In this document: in pieces, positions 8,231-16,469 of the stretch
How positions within the stretch are numbered: the first letter of the stretch is position 1
Layout: every line of letters begins with the position of its first letter
Assembly (NCBI GenBank): GCA_021737265.1
Contig: JAIPEF010000019.1
Span: 1-33,359, forward strand
From: Desulfocapsa sp.
GTDB taxonomy: Bacteria; Desulfobacterota; Desulfobulbia; Desulfobulbales; Desulfocapsaceae
Reading direction: 5' to 3'
Length of the DNA: 33,359 nt
Position numbers and translations under genes: made by a program
The notes under the pieces: model-generated
The model's database searches: none
Told to the model about the DNA's origin: nothing
Seen by the model: only the letters and a program-made list of their open reading frames with translations

Positions 8231-10399
8231 ATGACCCCCGATTTAACCAAACAGGTATTGACCAAGACCGCTGAAACAGTCCTTGCCAGACGTTACTATC
8301 TAAAAGACTCCACTGGTGAACCTGTCGAAACCTGGGAAACTCTCTGCCGCCGGGTGAGCAATGCTGTGGCTGAGGTGGATAAGGACAGTGATCAGTTTGA
8401 GGCGTTACGGGAATCCTTTTTCCGGATGATGTATCACCTGGATTTTCTGCCCAACTCTCCCTGTTTGATGAATGCAGGGACTGACCTTGGGCAGTTGTCG
8501 GCCTGTTTTGTTCTCCCCATTGAAGATTCCATGGATGGAATTTTTACAGCCATTCGTAATGGCGCCCTTGTCCATAAGACAGGAGGCGGCACCGGCTATT
8601 CTTTTTCCAGGCTCCGCTCCAAAAACGCATCGGTGCGCTCCACCCAAGGGGTAGCTTCCGGCCCGCTTTCTTTTGCAGCGGTCTTTGACGCCGCCACGGA
8701 AACTATCAAGCAGGGAGGGAAACGGCGTGGTGCCAATATGGGAGTGCTTCGTATTGATCATCCCGATATTATGGATTTTATCAGTGCCAAGGAGAATCAG
8801 GACAGTTTTAATAATTTTAATTTCAGTGTGGCCATCACCGATGCCTTTATGGAGGCAGTTGAAGCGGGAAAAGAATACTCGCTGGTTGAGCCTTCTACGG
8901 GAGAAGAGGCGGGAATTCTTAATGCTCGCGCTGTTTTTGAAAAAATAATTGACCTCGCCTGGCATAATGGAGAGCCGGGGGTCCTTTTTATTGATGCTGC
9001 AAACAGAGATAATATGACTCCGCAGCTCGGTGATTTTGAGGCCACCAATCCCTGTGGAGAGCAGTGGCTTCTCCCTTATGAAAGCTGCAATCTTGGCTCT
9101 TTAAACCTTGCCAATTTTGTTAAAGACGGCAAAGTTGATTACAAACGGATGGAGGAGGTCGTCAGGAGAGCGGCCTCTTTCCTGGATAATGTTATTGACT
9201 GTAACCGTTTTCCAATTCCCGAAATTGAGGAGGTGACCCTTAAGACCAGGAAAATTGGTCTGGGTATCATGGGGCTCCACGATATGCTTATCCAGCTTGA
9301 ACTTCCTTACGGCAGTGAAGAAGGGAGGAAACAGGCGGCTGAGGTGATGAGCTTTGTACGTGCTAAAGCGGAAGAACGTTCCTGTGAACTGGCAGAGGAA
9401 AAAGGTGTTTTTCCAGCCTATGACTCTAAGGTGAATAAATACCCTGCTCGACGAAATGCGGCACTCACATCTATCCAGCCCACCGGAACGGTATCCATGA
9501 TTGCTGATTGTGCCTCAGGCTGTGAGCCGTATTTTTCCATTGTCATGATTAAAAACGTGATGGACGGTGATCGGCTCATCATGGTCAATAAGCATTTTGA
9601 ACAGGTTGCCAGAAGAGAAGGATTCTTTTCCGAGGAATTGATGACCAAGGTGGCAGACAGTGGAACAGTTATCGGTCATGAGGAGATACCGGAGAAATGG
9701 CAGGAGGTATTTCGTACTGCCCAGGACGTGAAACCGGAAGATCATATCATGATGCAGGGGATCCTTCAGCAAAATGGTGTGGATTCCTCCATTTCCAAGA
9801 CTATCAACCTCCCCAACAGTGCCAGCCGTGAAGAAGTTGAACTATCCTACCTCATGGGGCACAGGCTTGGCTGCAAGGGGCTTACCGTCTATCGTGACGG
9901 CTCCAGGGATTCACAGGTATTAAACACCAGAGAGAGCGACAAGGAACAGCAGACTGCCCTTGTCTCCAGTACCGGAATAAAAAAGAAGCTGCCGGATACC
10001 CTGAGTGCCAAACGTTATCGGGTGAAAGATCAGTATCAGAAATCGGTCTATATTATTGTCTGTTTTGATGAGAATGAACAGCCCATGGAGGTATTTGCAA
10101 AATTTCCTTTTGATAACCGGGTGGATCTTAAAGATAAATCCACCATGTGGACCACCACCTGTCGCCTGGTGTCTCTTGCCCTGCGTTTTAATATCCCGGC
10201 TTCTGAAATTATCAAACAACTTGATCGGTCCAGTGGGCATATGCTTGACCTCCCCGCTCAGTTGAGTAAGTTGTTTAAATCTTTTATGGCTGGAACACAG
10301 CATGGGTTTGAATCCACCTGTCCTGAGTGTGCCGGCAACCTTATCTTTGAAGAAGGTTGTGAAACATGCCATGATTGTGGGTACAGCAAGTGCAGCTAA
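8231..10399 (+). CDS. nrdJ: Adenosylcobalamin-dependent ribonucleotide reductase (class II)
   Basis: 722 residues. It reduces ribonucleotides to deoxyribonucleotides using a thiyl radical generated by coenzyme B12, and therefore works with or without oxygen. Visible family features: NSPCLMNAG and LSACFVLP with redox Cys92; the active-site loop NPCGE at 273-277 with the radical Cys275 and Glu277; the phosphate-binding PTGTVSMIADCASGCEP; and a C-terminal Zn-ribbon-like tail CPECAGN...CETCHDCGYSKC that carries the shuttle cysteines. The start ATG follows TTGAGGATACC, where GAGG is the ribosome-binding site. It is a complete single-gene enzyme with no NrdA/B or NrdD partner nearby. Confidence 0.95.
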   Translation: MTPDLTKQVLTKTAETVLARRYYLKDSTGEPVETWETLCRRVSNAVAEVDKDSDQFEALRESFFRMMYHLDFLPNSPCLMNAGTDLGQLSACFVLPIEDSMDGIFTAIRNGALVHKTGGGTGYSFSRLRSKNASVRSTQGVASGPLSFAAVFDAATETIKQGGKRRGANMGVLRIDHPDIMDFISAKENQDSFNNFNFSVAITDAFMEAVEAGKEYSLVEPSTGEEAGILNARAVFEKIIDLAWHNGEPGVLFIDAANRDNMTPQLGDFEATNPCGEQWLLPYESCNLGSLNLANFVKDGKVDYKRMEEVVRRAASFLDNVIDCNRFPIPEIEEVTLKTRKIGLGIMGLHDMLIQLELPYGSEEGRKQAAEVMSFVRAKAEERSCELAEEKGVFPAYDSKVNKYPARRNAALTSIQPTGTVSMIADCASGCEPYFSIVMIKNVMDGDRLIMVNKHFEQVARREGFFSEELMTKVADSGTVIGHEEIPEKWQEVFRTAQDVKPEDHIMMQGILQQNGVDSSISKTINLPNSASREEVELSYLMGHRLGCKGLTVYRDGSRDSQVLNTRESDKEQQTALVSSTGIKKKLPDTLSAKRYRVKDQYQKSVYIIVCFDENEQPMEVFAKFPFDNRVDLKDKSTMWTTTCRLVSLALRFNIPASEIIKQLDRSSGHMLDLPAQLSKLFKSFMAGTQHGFESTCPECAGNLIFEEGCETCHDCGYSKCS

Positions 10400-10486
10400 T
10401 CCCGTAATGCTCACACCACCTCATCTCTTCACAAACAGGTGGAACACTGGTAGCCCTTTATAAAAAAAATGGTAAAATATAGATTG

Positions 10487-10504
10487 CACCCTAAAGGCAG
10501 GGTG
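10487..10504. repeat. Small hairpin after nrdJ
   Basis: CACCCT, loop AAAGGC, AGGGTG: a perfect 6-bp stem between nrdJ and the SEC-C gene. It has no T-run, so it is not a classical terminator. Confidence 0.4.
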
Positions 10505-10575
10505 TAGTAAATACGAAACCATCAATAAACGGCAATCCTGTATAAATATAAACGAGAGATATAGGTTACAATCTT

Positions 10576-11097
10576 ATGGGAAAAATAGGAAGAAATGAGC
10601 AATGCCCTTGCGGTAGTGGAAAAAAATTCAAACACTGCTGTCTGGCAAAGGCACAGGCTGGAATTGCTCCCACACCCGCAAATCCGGAAGCGGCACTGAA
10701 GATTTCATTGAACAGTGAGATTGAAGCCATTGTCCAGGCGGCAGTGGAGAAAAAACAGAAGATCAAAGAGCTTGGTGTCTTTATCCTTTTTGCAACAGCA
10801 GGCGGCGATGCCTGGCTCCTCGAGATAACACAATCTGATGCGGTACAGTTGGCAATCGGTGGTGAAGCGCTTGAGGTTCCCATTGACGAGAATCCTGAGA
10901 CCATCGAGATTAACTGGAGTCACACTTTTGACCTGAGCAATAAGGAATTTGAACTGATCGCCTACAGTGATCAGTCAAAGAGTGTAATGGCAAACTATCC
11001 TGCCAAAGAGGTCAGTGCCTCTATCAAGCGGATTAAAAAAAGATTTACAAGTGATGTGTTGAGCAGGGTCCATGTGGACACTGCTGACCAGGAGTAG
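10576..11097 (+). CDS. SEC-C metal-binding motif protein
   Basis: 173 residues. The N-terminus [18 protein letters not shown] (5-22) is a textbook SEC-C zinc motif with Cys10, Cys12, Cys21 and Cys22 (or His20), as at the SecA C-terminus and in many small proteins. The remaining part (about 40-170) is acidic and beta-rich and has no recognised domain; [23 protein letters not shown] may be a small beta-sandwich. The role is unknown; SEC-C motifs usually bind zinc and mediate contact with SecB or ribosomes. The VanZ-like gene starts 21 bp downstream, suggesting co-transcription. Confidence 0.8.
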   Translation: MGKIGRNEQCPCGSGKKFKHCCLAKAQAGIAPTPANPEAALKISLNSEIEAIVQAAVEKKQKIKELGVFILFATAGGDAWLLEITQSDAVQLAIGGEALEVPIDENPETIEINWSHTFDLSNKEFELIAYSDQSKSVMANYPAKEVSASIKRIKKRFTSDVLSRVHVDTADQE

Positions 11098-11118
11098 TCT
11101 TCCTGATAGTTTTTTGTC

Positions 11119-11523
11119 GTGAATATTTTCTTACGAATAGTCCCCATGACCTTGGTTATGGGGACTATTTTTTTTCTCTCCCACCAAAGCGGTGATAGCC
11201 TTAACTTCTTTATGTTTCCCGGGGCTGATAAACTGGCCCACTTCCTGGCTTATGGAACTCTGGCACTCTCCGTATTCTGGTATCATGGCAAAAAGGGGCT
11301 GAAAAATCCCGGCCGTACTGCTGGTATTACCGTAGTCTTCTGCCTCCTTTATGGCTTGAGCGACGAGTTTCACCAGTCCTTCATTGCACTCCGCTTTGTC
11401 AGCGGACTTGACCTGGTTGCCGATGCCGCAGGAGCTCTCTGTGTGAGCCTTGTCTGGCTGAATAATGTTGCCTTGCGTCAGCAGATGGTTTGCTGGCAGG
11501 AAGGTGTTACCATAAAAAAGTGA
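11119..11523 (+). CDS. VanZ-like membrane protein
   Basis: 134 residues from a GTG start. Four hydrophobic segments are visible (about 5-22, 37-53, 65-82 and 92-112). The VanZ family pattern is present: IFFLSHQSGD, ADKLAHFLAYGTLAL, YGLSDEFHQSF and SGLDLVADAAGAL. VanZ relatives include a teicoplanin-resistance protein and many phosphotransbutyrylase-like or membrane proteins of unknown role; no antibiotic function should be assumed. No strong ribosome-binding site precedes the GTG. A perfect terminator-type hairpin (11137-11175) lies inside the first codons, see the separate entry. Confidence 0.8.
   Translation: MNIFLRIVPMTLVMGTIFFLSHQSGDSLNFFMFPGADKLAHFLAYGTLALSVFWYHGKKGLKNPGRTAGITVVFCLLYGLSDEFHQSFIALRFVSGLDLVADAAGALCVSLVWLNNVALRQQMVCWQEGVTIKK
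11137..11175 (+). terminator. Perfect Rho-independent terminator inside the VanZ reading frame
   Basis: ATAGTCCCCAT (11137-11147) pairs without mismatch with ATGGGGACTAT (11158-11168) across a 10-nt loop and is followed by a run of Ts to 11175. Stem, loop and T-run fit an intrinsic terminator exactly. It overlaps codons 7-19 of the VanZ-like gene, which encode conserved-looking sequence, so the same bases appear to serve both roles. Confidence 0.75.
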
Positions 11524-11710
11524 ATATTGGGTGCTGCTAACTGGTCTCAACCATTTGAAATTTTGATGTTATAAATGAAAGGAGTGTGCCCTTTTCTTTT
11601 GTTTCTTCCTCCTGTTTGAGATATAGTCGTGATAATCGTCTCGATTTGTTTTTTTTTCAACTGCCTGAACATAAGTCTTGTTTTTACTAACCAATTGACC
11701 GGGAAATACT

Positions 11711-12817
11711 GTGGTACAGAATAGAAATATTGCAGATGCAATCTTCATCGTTACTGAAGAACGATCTTGTCCTCTCTATAATATCGGTGAAGAGTTGAAG
11801 GTTGCAAACTACTGTATTGAAACTCCCCAGGCAAAACCAGCCTGTATGATATTGGTGGAAAAACTGATTGAATTAACGAGTCAAAAACAGAGTTTCCAAC
11901 GATTTTCTCCCCTTGGAACGAAGAAAAACCGTTTTCAATGTGGCGGCTGCCACCAGGGGAGAATCAGTTTTGAGTATAAAAAAGAAAAGGGGTTTACCAC
12001 CGTACAGATGAAACTCCTGTCTGAGACTGAAGAACGGAGAAGGCGGCAGCATCTTGACCGGTTTTTTGGCAGGCTTCGTGATTTTAACCTCTTTGAATCC
12101 CTTGATGATGATGCCTTGAGTGATCTCACAGCACTTCTTGAGTTAAAGACATACCCCCCAAGAAAGGTGATCCTCAAGAAGGGAGAGCCGGGAACCCATC
12201 TTTTTTTCATGCTCAGCGGAAAGATAGCGGTTGTTGCCGATGATGGTCAGAATATCGCTGAGATGGGTACTGGAGAAATTTTTGGGGAGATGAGCTTGCT
12301 TTCCGGAGAGCCTGTATCCTGTTCCATCCACTCTATGGAAGAAACAGAAGTGGCTCTCCTCAGTAACAAGAATTTTAAGTTTGTTCTAAAAAAATACCCG
12401 GTATTACAACTTTTCCTTCTAAAGGTGCTGGTAAACCGGGCACAGGCCATGGCCCTTCGATCAGGCAGTATTACCTCAGGTATGTCGGGTGAACTGGGCG
12501 ATGTCAATATTGTTGAACTCTGTCAGCTCATCAATTCCAGTCAGAAAACGGGAACTATCGATTTGATCATGGATGACGGCAAAGGCAATATCTTCTTCAA
12601 TGAAGGGGAGATTGTACACGCACGCTACAAGAAACTTGTGGATAAAGAAGCCCTCTTTACTTTAATGGGTAGGGAGAGTGGTCACTTTACCTACACCAAA
12701 GGTATTCCTCCGCAACTCTTAGACCAGCCACCTTTTGGTGGTTTCATGAGTTTGATCATGGAAGGGGTGCAATGGGTAGACGAACAGGGGGGAGGGCAGG
12801 ATATGGGGGAGGACTAG
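11711..12817 (+). CDS. Cyclic-nucleotide-binding domain protein with DUF4388
   Basis: 368 residues from a GTG start. The N-terminal 90 residues contain a CGGCHQGRI segment (C77xxC80 type) and no known domain. Residues about 120-235 form a cNMP-binding fold, with ILKKGEPGTHLFFMLSGKIAVV and the phosphate-binding cassette GEIFGEMSLLSGEPVSCSI. Residues about 255-355 match DUF4388 (GDVNIVELCQLINSSQKTGT, FFNEGEIVHARY), a domain common in deltaproteobacterial regulators. There is no DNA-binding motif, so it probably acts by protein-protein contact. The TAG stop is the first TAG of the inverted-repeat element at 12815. Confidence 0.82.
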   Translation: MVQNRNIADAIFIVTEERSCPLYNIGEELKVANYCIETPQAKPACMILVEKLIELTSQKQSFQRFSPLGTKKNRFQCGGCHQGRISFEYKKEKGFTTVQMKLLSETEERRRRQHLDRFFGRLRDFNLFESLDDDALSDLTALLELKTYPPRKVILKKGEPGTHLFFMLSGKIAVVADDGQNIAEMGTGEIFGEMSLLSGEPVSCSIHSMEETEVALLSNKNFKFVLKKYPVLQLFLLKVLVNRAQAMALRSGSITSGMSGELGDVNIVELCQLINSSQKTGTIDLIMDDGKGNIFFNEGEIVHARYKKLVDKEALFTLMGRESGHFTYTKGIPPQLLDQPPFGGFMSLIMEGVQWVDEQGGGQDMGED

Positions 12818-12958
12818 GAGGATGTCCGAGAATGCACTTTTTCCGCAACGCTTCGTTATTTGGAAAATGTTATCCTCGGAATAGTAAGTATATGCCTGTG
12901 GTAAAATTTTCCAAATGCCTCAATCTGAGAAAAAATGCTATTCTCGGACAGCCTCCTA
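12815..12958. repeat. TA-flanked terminal-inverted-repeat element, family 2, copy 1 (MITE-like)
   Basis: 144 bp bounded by TA on both sides. Its ends are inverted copies of GGAGG-(A/C)-TGTCCGAGAA. Inside, ATTTGGAAAAT and ATTTTCCAAAT form a second inverted pair. A copy in the opposite orientation lies at 21775-21919 with nearly the same sequence. The flanking TA dinucleotides fit the target duplication of IS630/Tc1-type elements. No transposase is encoded. The element's first TAG is the stop codon of the upstream gene. Confidence 0.85.
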
Positions 12959-12996
12959 GTACAGCGTAAACCTTAATGTGCCGTTTTGGGTTCGTC

Positions 12997-13057
12997 CGTC
13001 ATACCCGAGTGCTCCCTGCTTAAAACATACTGGGACAAGCGTTATCGGGTATCCAGG
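12997..13057. repeat. Degenerate inverted repeat (CGTCATaCCCG ... CGGGTATCCAGG)
   Basis: CGTCATACCCGAG at 12997 and TATCGGGTATCCAGG at about 13043 have facing arms (ATACCCG / CGGGTAT). The pattern resembles widespread extragenic palindromes of the CGTCATTCCCG...CGGGAATCCAG type. It lies in the spacer between convergent genes. Confidence 0.45.
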
Positions 13058-13217
13058 AATTCCTGAAAGAGCAGAGGAATATCATTTCCTGAATGCCCCT
13101 ATCAACGTCTCCCTCAATTTGTTTTTTTTTGCTCTGAAGAAATCCCCTGGATGAAATCACGCATATCCTGATCTTTTTTTAAACAACAAAAATATCTACT
13201 ATTTTTTGTCCAGCTCA

Positions 13218-14117
13218 TCATTGGTGTTGTGGAAAAGCTTTCTCCGGCCGGCAAGGGCGCTGATTTGTGACCGCTACTCCTCCTATTTCAAGAGTGATCG
13301 CATTGAAATTGCACGCCTTGCTGCAGGCGAGGCAGGAGATGCATTCCATGTCCTCCGGTGATTCATTAAAGTGTACACCCATGGGGCAGACTGAATGGCA
13401 GGCCTTACAGTGGGTGCATTTCTCAGGGTCAAGGCGCAACTTGACCAGTTTTATTTTACTGAACAGGGCATAAAAAGCTCCGAGAGGGCAGGCTGTTCGA
13501 CAAAAAGGCCGGCTGGCTAAGACCGCCCAGGCTAGAAAGAAAACGAGGAAGAAAACCTTGTTGTAGAAAAGCAGGCCGAGGTTTGCCCGTAGGCTGGGCT
13601 GTAGAATAAGCATTGGGAACCCAGCCTCCAGGGTACCAGCCGGACACAAATATTTACAGAACCAAGGGCTTCCAAGGCCAAATGCATCCACTGCAAAGAG
13701 GGGAAGCAGGATGACCATGAAAAGCAGGATCAAATATTTCATGTAACGCAGCGGGCGCCAGATTCCAAATTTAGGAGATGGTATCTTATGGAGCAGTTCC
13801 TGAAAAAGTCCAAAGGGACAGGCCCAGCCGCAAACCATTCTGCCAACAAAACTGCCGATTGCACCCATGGCGCCAATGACATAGAAGCCGACATAGAATT
13901 GGCCGTTTTCAATAGCCAGTCGAATTCCTCCAAGGAGTTGCTGCAGGGCACCGAGAGGGCAATAGCTTGTCGCAGCAGGGCAGGAGTAACAGTTAAGTCC
14001 TGGTGAACAGATTACTTTGAGGGGCCCCTGGTATATCCCTCTTGTAAGCGGAAAATTCCAATAGCCATTCGTGACAAGGAAAAACAGGGCCTGGACCCAT
14101 TTACGTACAAGGTCCAT
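13218..14117 (-). CDS. Membrane-bound 4Fe-4S protein (NapH/NosR-C-terminal-like)
   Basis: 299 residues with five to six hydrophobic segments (about 8-20, 75-95, 125-145, 160-175, 185-202). Membrane-associated cysteine motifs are CYSCP/CPLGA (43-56), CGWACPFG (96-103), CKYLCPAG (154-161) and CRTACPLGA (206-214), followed by two ferredoxin-type clusters, C234xxC237xxC240xxxC244 and C259xxC262xxC265xxxC269. This is the polyferredoxin architecture of NapH and related quinol-linked electron carriers. It ends a five-gene operon of thiol-redox proteins, with only 3 bp between it and the CD1871A-like gene. I infer it moves electrons between the quinone pool and the periplasmic thiol proteins; this is not shown. 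Confidence 0.85.
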   Translation of the reverse strand: MDLVRKWVQALFFLVTNGYWNFPLTRGIYQGPLKVICSPGLNCYSCPAATSYCPLGALQQLLGGIRLAIENGQFYVGFYVIGAMGAIGSFVGRMVCGWACPFGLFQELLHKIPSPKFGIWRPLRYMKYLILLFMVILLPLFAVDAFGLGSPWFCKYLCPAGTLEAGFPMLILQPSLRANLGLLFYNKVFFLVFFLAWAVLASRPFCRTACPLGAFYALFSKIKLVKLRLDPEKCTHCKACHSVCPMGVHFNESPEDMECISCLACSKACNFNAITLEIGGVAVTNQRPCRPEKAFPQHQ

Positions 14118-14120
14118 CTG

Positions 14121-14288
14121 TTAACCGATACCGATACAGGAAAGGCATACCTGCCGTGCCTGCTCAAGGACCCGTGAGGGTTCACCCAAACTGATTCCAA
14201 TAGCGCCACATACAAGGAAAATAAATATTGCCACAAATGGAGCTATGCGAATTTTTTGGGTCCTGGATTTTTTTTTCTTGGGTGTCAT
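14121..14288 (-). CDS. Small CxxC membrane protein, CD1871A-like
   Basis: 55 residues. I chose the ATG at 14286-14288 because it overlaps the TGA of the TlpA-like gene by four bases (ATGA), the usual sign of translational coupling; a longer frame would start inside that gene. The protein has a lysine/arginine-rich start (MTPKKKKSRTQK), one transmembrane helix (about 17-33) and a C-terminal CLSCIGIG with Cys48 and Cys51. This matches the small CD1871A family of CxxC-containing membrane proteins, often found beside 4Fe-4S membrane proteins. The CxxC would lie on the periplasmic side if the positive-inside rule holds. Confidence 0.75.
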   Translation of the reverse strand: MTPKKKKSRTQKIRIAPFVAIFIFLVCGAIGISLGEPSRVLEQARQVCLSCIGIG

Positions 14289-14791
14289 TTGTTGATGTAA
14301 TTCATCAGCATTTGTATATAGCCAGGGGCGTCCCACTGCGCAGGACCAATGAATTTTTCCCTGAGTATGCCCTGTTTGTCAATGATAAATGTCTCAGGGA
14401 CACCGGTTAATCCATATGCCTTCCCAATAATACCATTTGGGTCATTCAGGATTGGTATGGTGACCCCGAGTTTTTTACAGAAATCGTCTGCCAGTGCAGG
14501 GTTGTCATTGTTGAGTATGGAGAGCATTTTAAACGTATCTTTAGGCAGGTAGGTATGAACTCTCTGCATTGAGGGCATCTCCTCGCGGCAGGGAGGGCAC
14601 CAGGTTGCCCAAAAATTAACAAATACCACCTGACCTTTTAATTGGGAGAGGGTCCAGGTTTTTCCTTTAGTATCAACAAGGGTAAAGTCGGGAGCCGGCT
14701 TACCCACTTCAGCAACTGTTGGTATTTCTCCACAGCTGGCGATAAAGAAAGAAATACAACAAACCAGAATGAATAAAGATGTTGTTCTCAT
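14285..14791 (-). CDS. TlpA/ResA-type thioredoxin-like lipoprotein
   Basis: 168 residues from the ATG at 14789-14791; the longer open frame extends into the DsbA-like gene and is unlikely. A lipoprotein signal peptide ends in FIASC with the lipidated Cys20. The thioredoxin fold follows: PDFTLVDTKGKTWTLSQLKG, then VVFVNFWATWCPPCREEMP with the redox pair Cys65/Cys68, and GVPETFIIDKQG with the cis-proline. The family reduces periplasmic disulfides, for example in cytochrome c maturation or in repair of secreted thiol proteins. It sits 34 bp after the DsbA-like gene and overlaps the next gene by 4 bp, so it belongs to the same operon. Confidence 0.9.
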   Translation of the reverse strand: MRTTSLFILVCCISFFIASCGEIPTVAEVGKPAPDFTLVDTKGKTWTLSQLKGQVVFVNFWATWCPPCREEMPSMQRVHTYLPKDTFKMLSILNNDNPALADDFCKKLGVTIPILNDPNGIIGKAYGLTGVPETFIIDKQGILREKFIGPAQWDAPGYIQMLMNYINK

Positions 14792-14825
14792 AAGTAGTAC
14801 CAGTTTTGATGGGCAAACAACCCGC

Positions 14826-15479
14826 TTATTTGGGGTATTGAATAGCAAGCTCCGATTGAACCAATTCTGCCAGCTGTTGATAACCAAAGTTCTGGAGCGG
14901 CTTTCCGTTAACAAAATATCCTGGGGTCTTAGTTACCTGCAGGACTTTTGAGTCGGCGATATCCCGGTCAACAATTTTTATGATTGCAGGATCATTCATG
15001 TCTTTTTTGATCCTCTGTATATCAAGGCCCACCTGGGGAAGAAATTGCCAGAGTTTTTCAGGCTGATAGTTGTTGTGACTGGCCCAGACGGGTTGGGTTT
15101 TAAACATGAGATCCAGGGTTTCCCAATATTTCCCCTGCATTCCGGCGGCCTCAAGTATCCTGACGAACCCCTCGGCACCATCGTGAAGAGGTGCATAGCG
15201 AAGGACCAGTTTAATTTTTCCTGGATTGGCGTCCATCATCTGTTTTATGAAAGGGGCGAATGCTGCACAGGTCTCACAGGCTGGGTCCATAAACTCAATA
15301 ATATAGACTTTTGCATCTTCGCTGCCAAGAGTTCGTGAATGATCCCGTATAAAAATTGAAATGTTATCTTTGGCCAAAAAACTCATTTTTTCCGCCTGTT
15401 GGTCTTGGTAGTAGTTACTGGCGAATAAAAATCCAAAGATTACGGCAAGACTTGCGACAGCCATGAGTACATATTTCAT
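14826..15479 (-). CDS. DsbA-like thiol:disulfide oxidoreductase
   Basis: 217 residues with an N-terminal membrane anchor or signal peptide (about 4-22). The DsbA/thioredoxin fold shows VYIIEFMDPACETCAAF with the active-site pair Cys68/Cys71 (CETC) and VTKTPGYFVNG with the cis-proline. CETC in place of CPHC is the form seen in BdbD-like and protein-export-linked thioredoxins. It should oxidise thiols outside the cytoplasm and be reoxidised by the DsbB-like protein encoded immediately upstream, whose stop codon overlaps this start by 4 bp (ATGA). Confidence 0.9.
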   Translation of the reverse strand: MKYVLMAVASLAVIFGFLFASNYYQDQQAEKMSFLAKDNISIFIRDHSRTLGSEDAKVYIIEFMDPACETCAAFAPFIKQMMDANPGKIKLVLRYAPLHDGAEGFVRILEAAGMQGKYWETLDLMFKTQPVWASHNNYQPEKLWQFLPQVGLDIQRIKKDMNDPAIIKIVDRDIADSKVLQVTKTPGYFVNGKPLQNFGYQQLAELVQSELAIQYPK

Positions 15480-15913
15480 TTAGATATCCTCTTTTTAAAG
15501 ATAAGTAACAAGATGATTACTGTTGAAAAACAGAGTAAAGACAGCATGGGTATTGTTATGAACCCAAACAGATCGATGTGTTTTTCCGTACATGAAACCC
15601 CCCGGCTGCATGGTTGTATGGACTCCGGGATAATTCCAGAATACAGGAGGGTATGATACAATGCCGTCAGCCATCCTGCAACTGCTAACGGAAGAGCATA
15701 TTTTACAACACTTTTATCAATCGGAAACAGGCCTACAGCTAGAATTATTACTAAGGGAAAGAGGCAGATTCTCTGATACCAGCATAACACACAGGGGGCA
15801 AACTCCATCACATAACTGAAAAATAAACTTATTGAGGTCGAAACGCAGACTAAGAGCCAGCAGAGGAAAAGAAGAGTCCAGTTTGTATTGGACGTCTGGT
15901 CAGATTGAGGCAT
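15476..15913 (-). CDS. DsbB/BdbC-like disulfide bond formation membrane protein
   Basis: 145 residues from MPQSDQ. A further 41 upstream codons are open but carry no membrane or family sequence, so I chose the internal ATG at 15911-15913. Four transmembrane helices are visible (about 12-33, 45-63, 70-90, 116-138). The two redox loops are CVLCWYQR with Cys41/Cys44 and CSRGVSC with Cys102/Cys108, as in BdbC. DsbB relatives pass electrons from DsbA to quinone. This is the first gene of the redox operon. The four-residue loop CVLC before WYQR is the family signature. Confidence 0.88.
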   Translation of the reverse strand: MPQSDQTSNTNWTLLFLCWLLVCVSTSISLFFSYVMEFAPCVLCWYQRICLFPLVIILAVGLFPIDKSVVKYALPLAVAGWLTALYHTLLYSGIIPESIQPCSRGVSCTEKHIDLFGFITIPMLSLLCFSTVIILLLIFKKRISK

Positions 15914-16036
15914 ATTTGAGGGTTTCCAGAAGTGAGTGGTGGGCCATAGGGCCAAAAAATAAGCACGTTTTTCGCATATGGTAATCGCTCTATGCCAATA
16001 AGACAACAGTGAAGTAAGAGGCACGGCCACGGCCAC

Positions 16037-16469
16037 GTTGCCGGCAACATCTTGGGACTTGGTGTCGTACCAATACCATTTGATTCGGAGTGATTTTGGT
16101 GGAGCAGGGAATGCGTTACGAGCAGTCGGTTAACGTTTCATGGACCGCTCCACAAAGTTGATCCATCGAATACGGTTTTTTAATAAACCCACAAGCTCAC
16201 AGTGAGAGAGATACTTTAACATCATTACTCTTAGAAAACCCACTGGCAATGATGAAACTGATGTAATGACTTTCCACTTTGTATTCATCGCAGGCTGCTT
16301 TGAAGTGTTCTCTGGAGGAGCGAAAGTCAAACAAGGTCACCATGAACAGGCTAATCCCTGTACCTTCCACCAACGTCTTTTGTTGTAACGAACGGATCGA
16401 AAATCCAGATCGACACCCTTGAAAGAAAAGTGGACAGGTTAGGCGTGATAGCTCAAATATAACCTGCTT
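16037..16469. other. Non-coding region with a decayed receiver domain
   Basis: The DsbB-like operon probably has its promoter near the 15914 end. The main content is a minus-strand remnant of a response-regulator receiver (16116-16343). Nothing else is recognisable. Confidence 0.6.
16116..16343 (-). pseudogene. Decayed response-regulator receiver fragment
   Basis: On the minus strand one frame reads ISFIIASGFSKSNDVK..., then a TGA at 16197-16199, then ACGFIKKPYSMDQLCGAVHETL and a TAA at 16116. The two halves are exactly the last beta-strands and helices of a receiver domain as found at the end of hybrid kinases (IASGFS..., the conserved Lys in GFIKKPYSMDQL). The N-terminal half with the phospho-Asp is absent, and the in-frame stop makes it non-functional. 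Confidence 0.65.

Noticed and set aside
14289..14336. Longer start for the CD1871A-like protein
   Set aside because: The extra codons lie wholly inside the TlpA-like gene; the ATGA overlap start is better supported.
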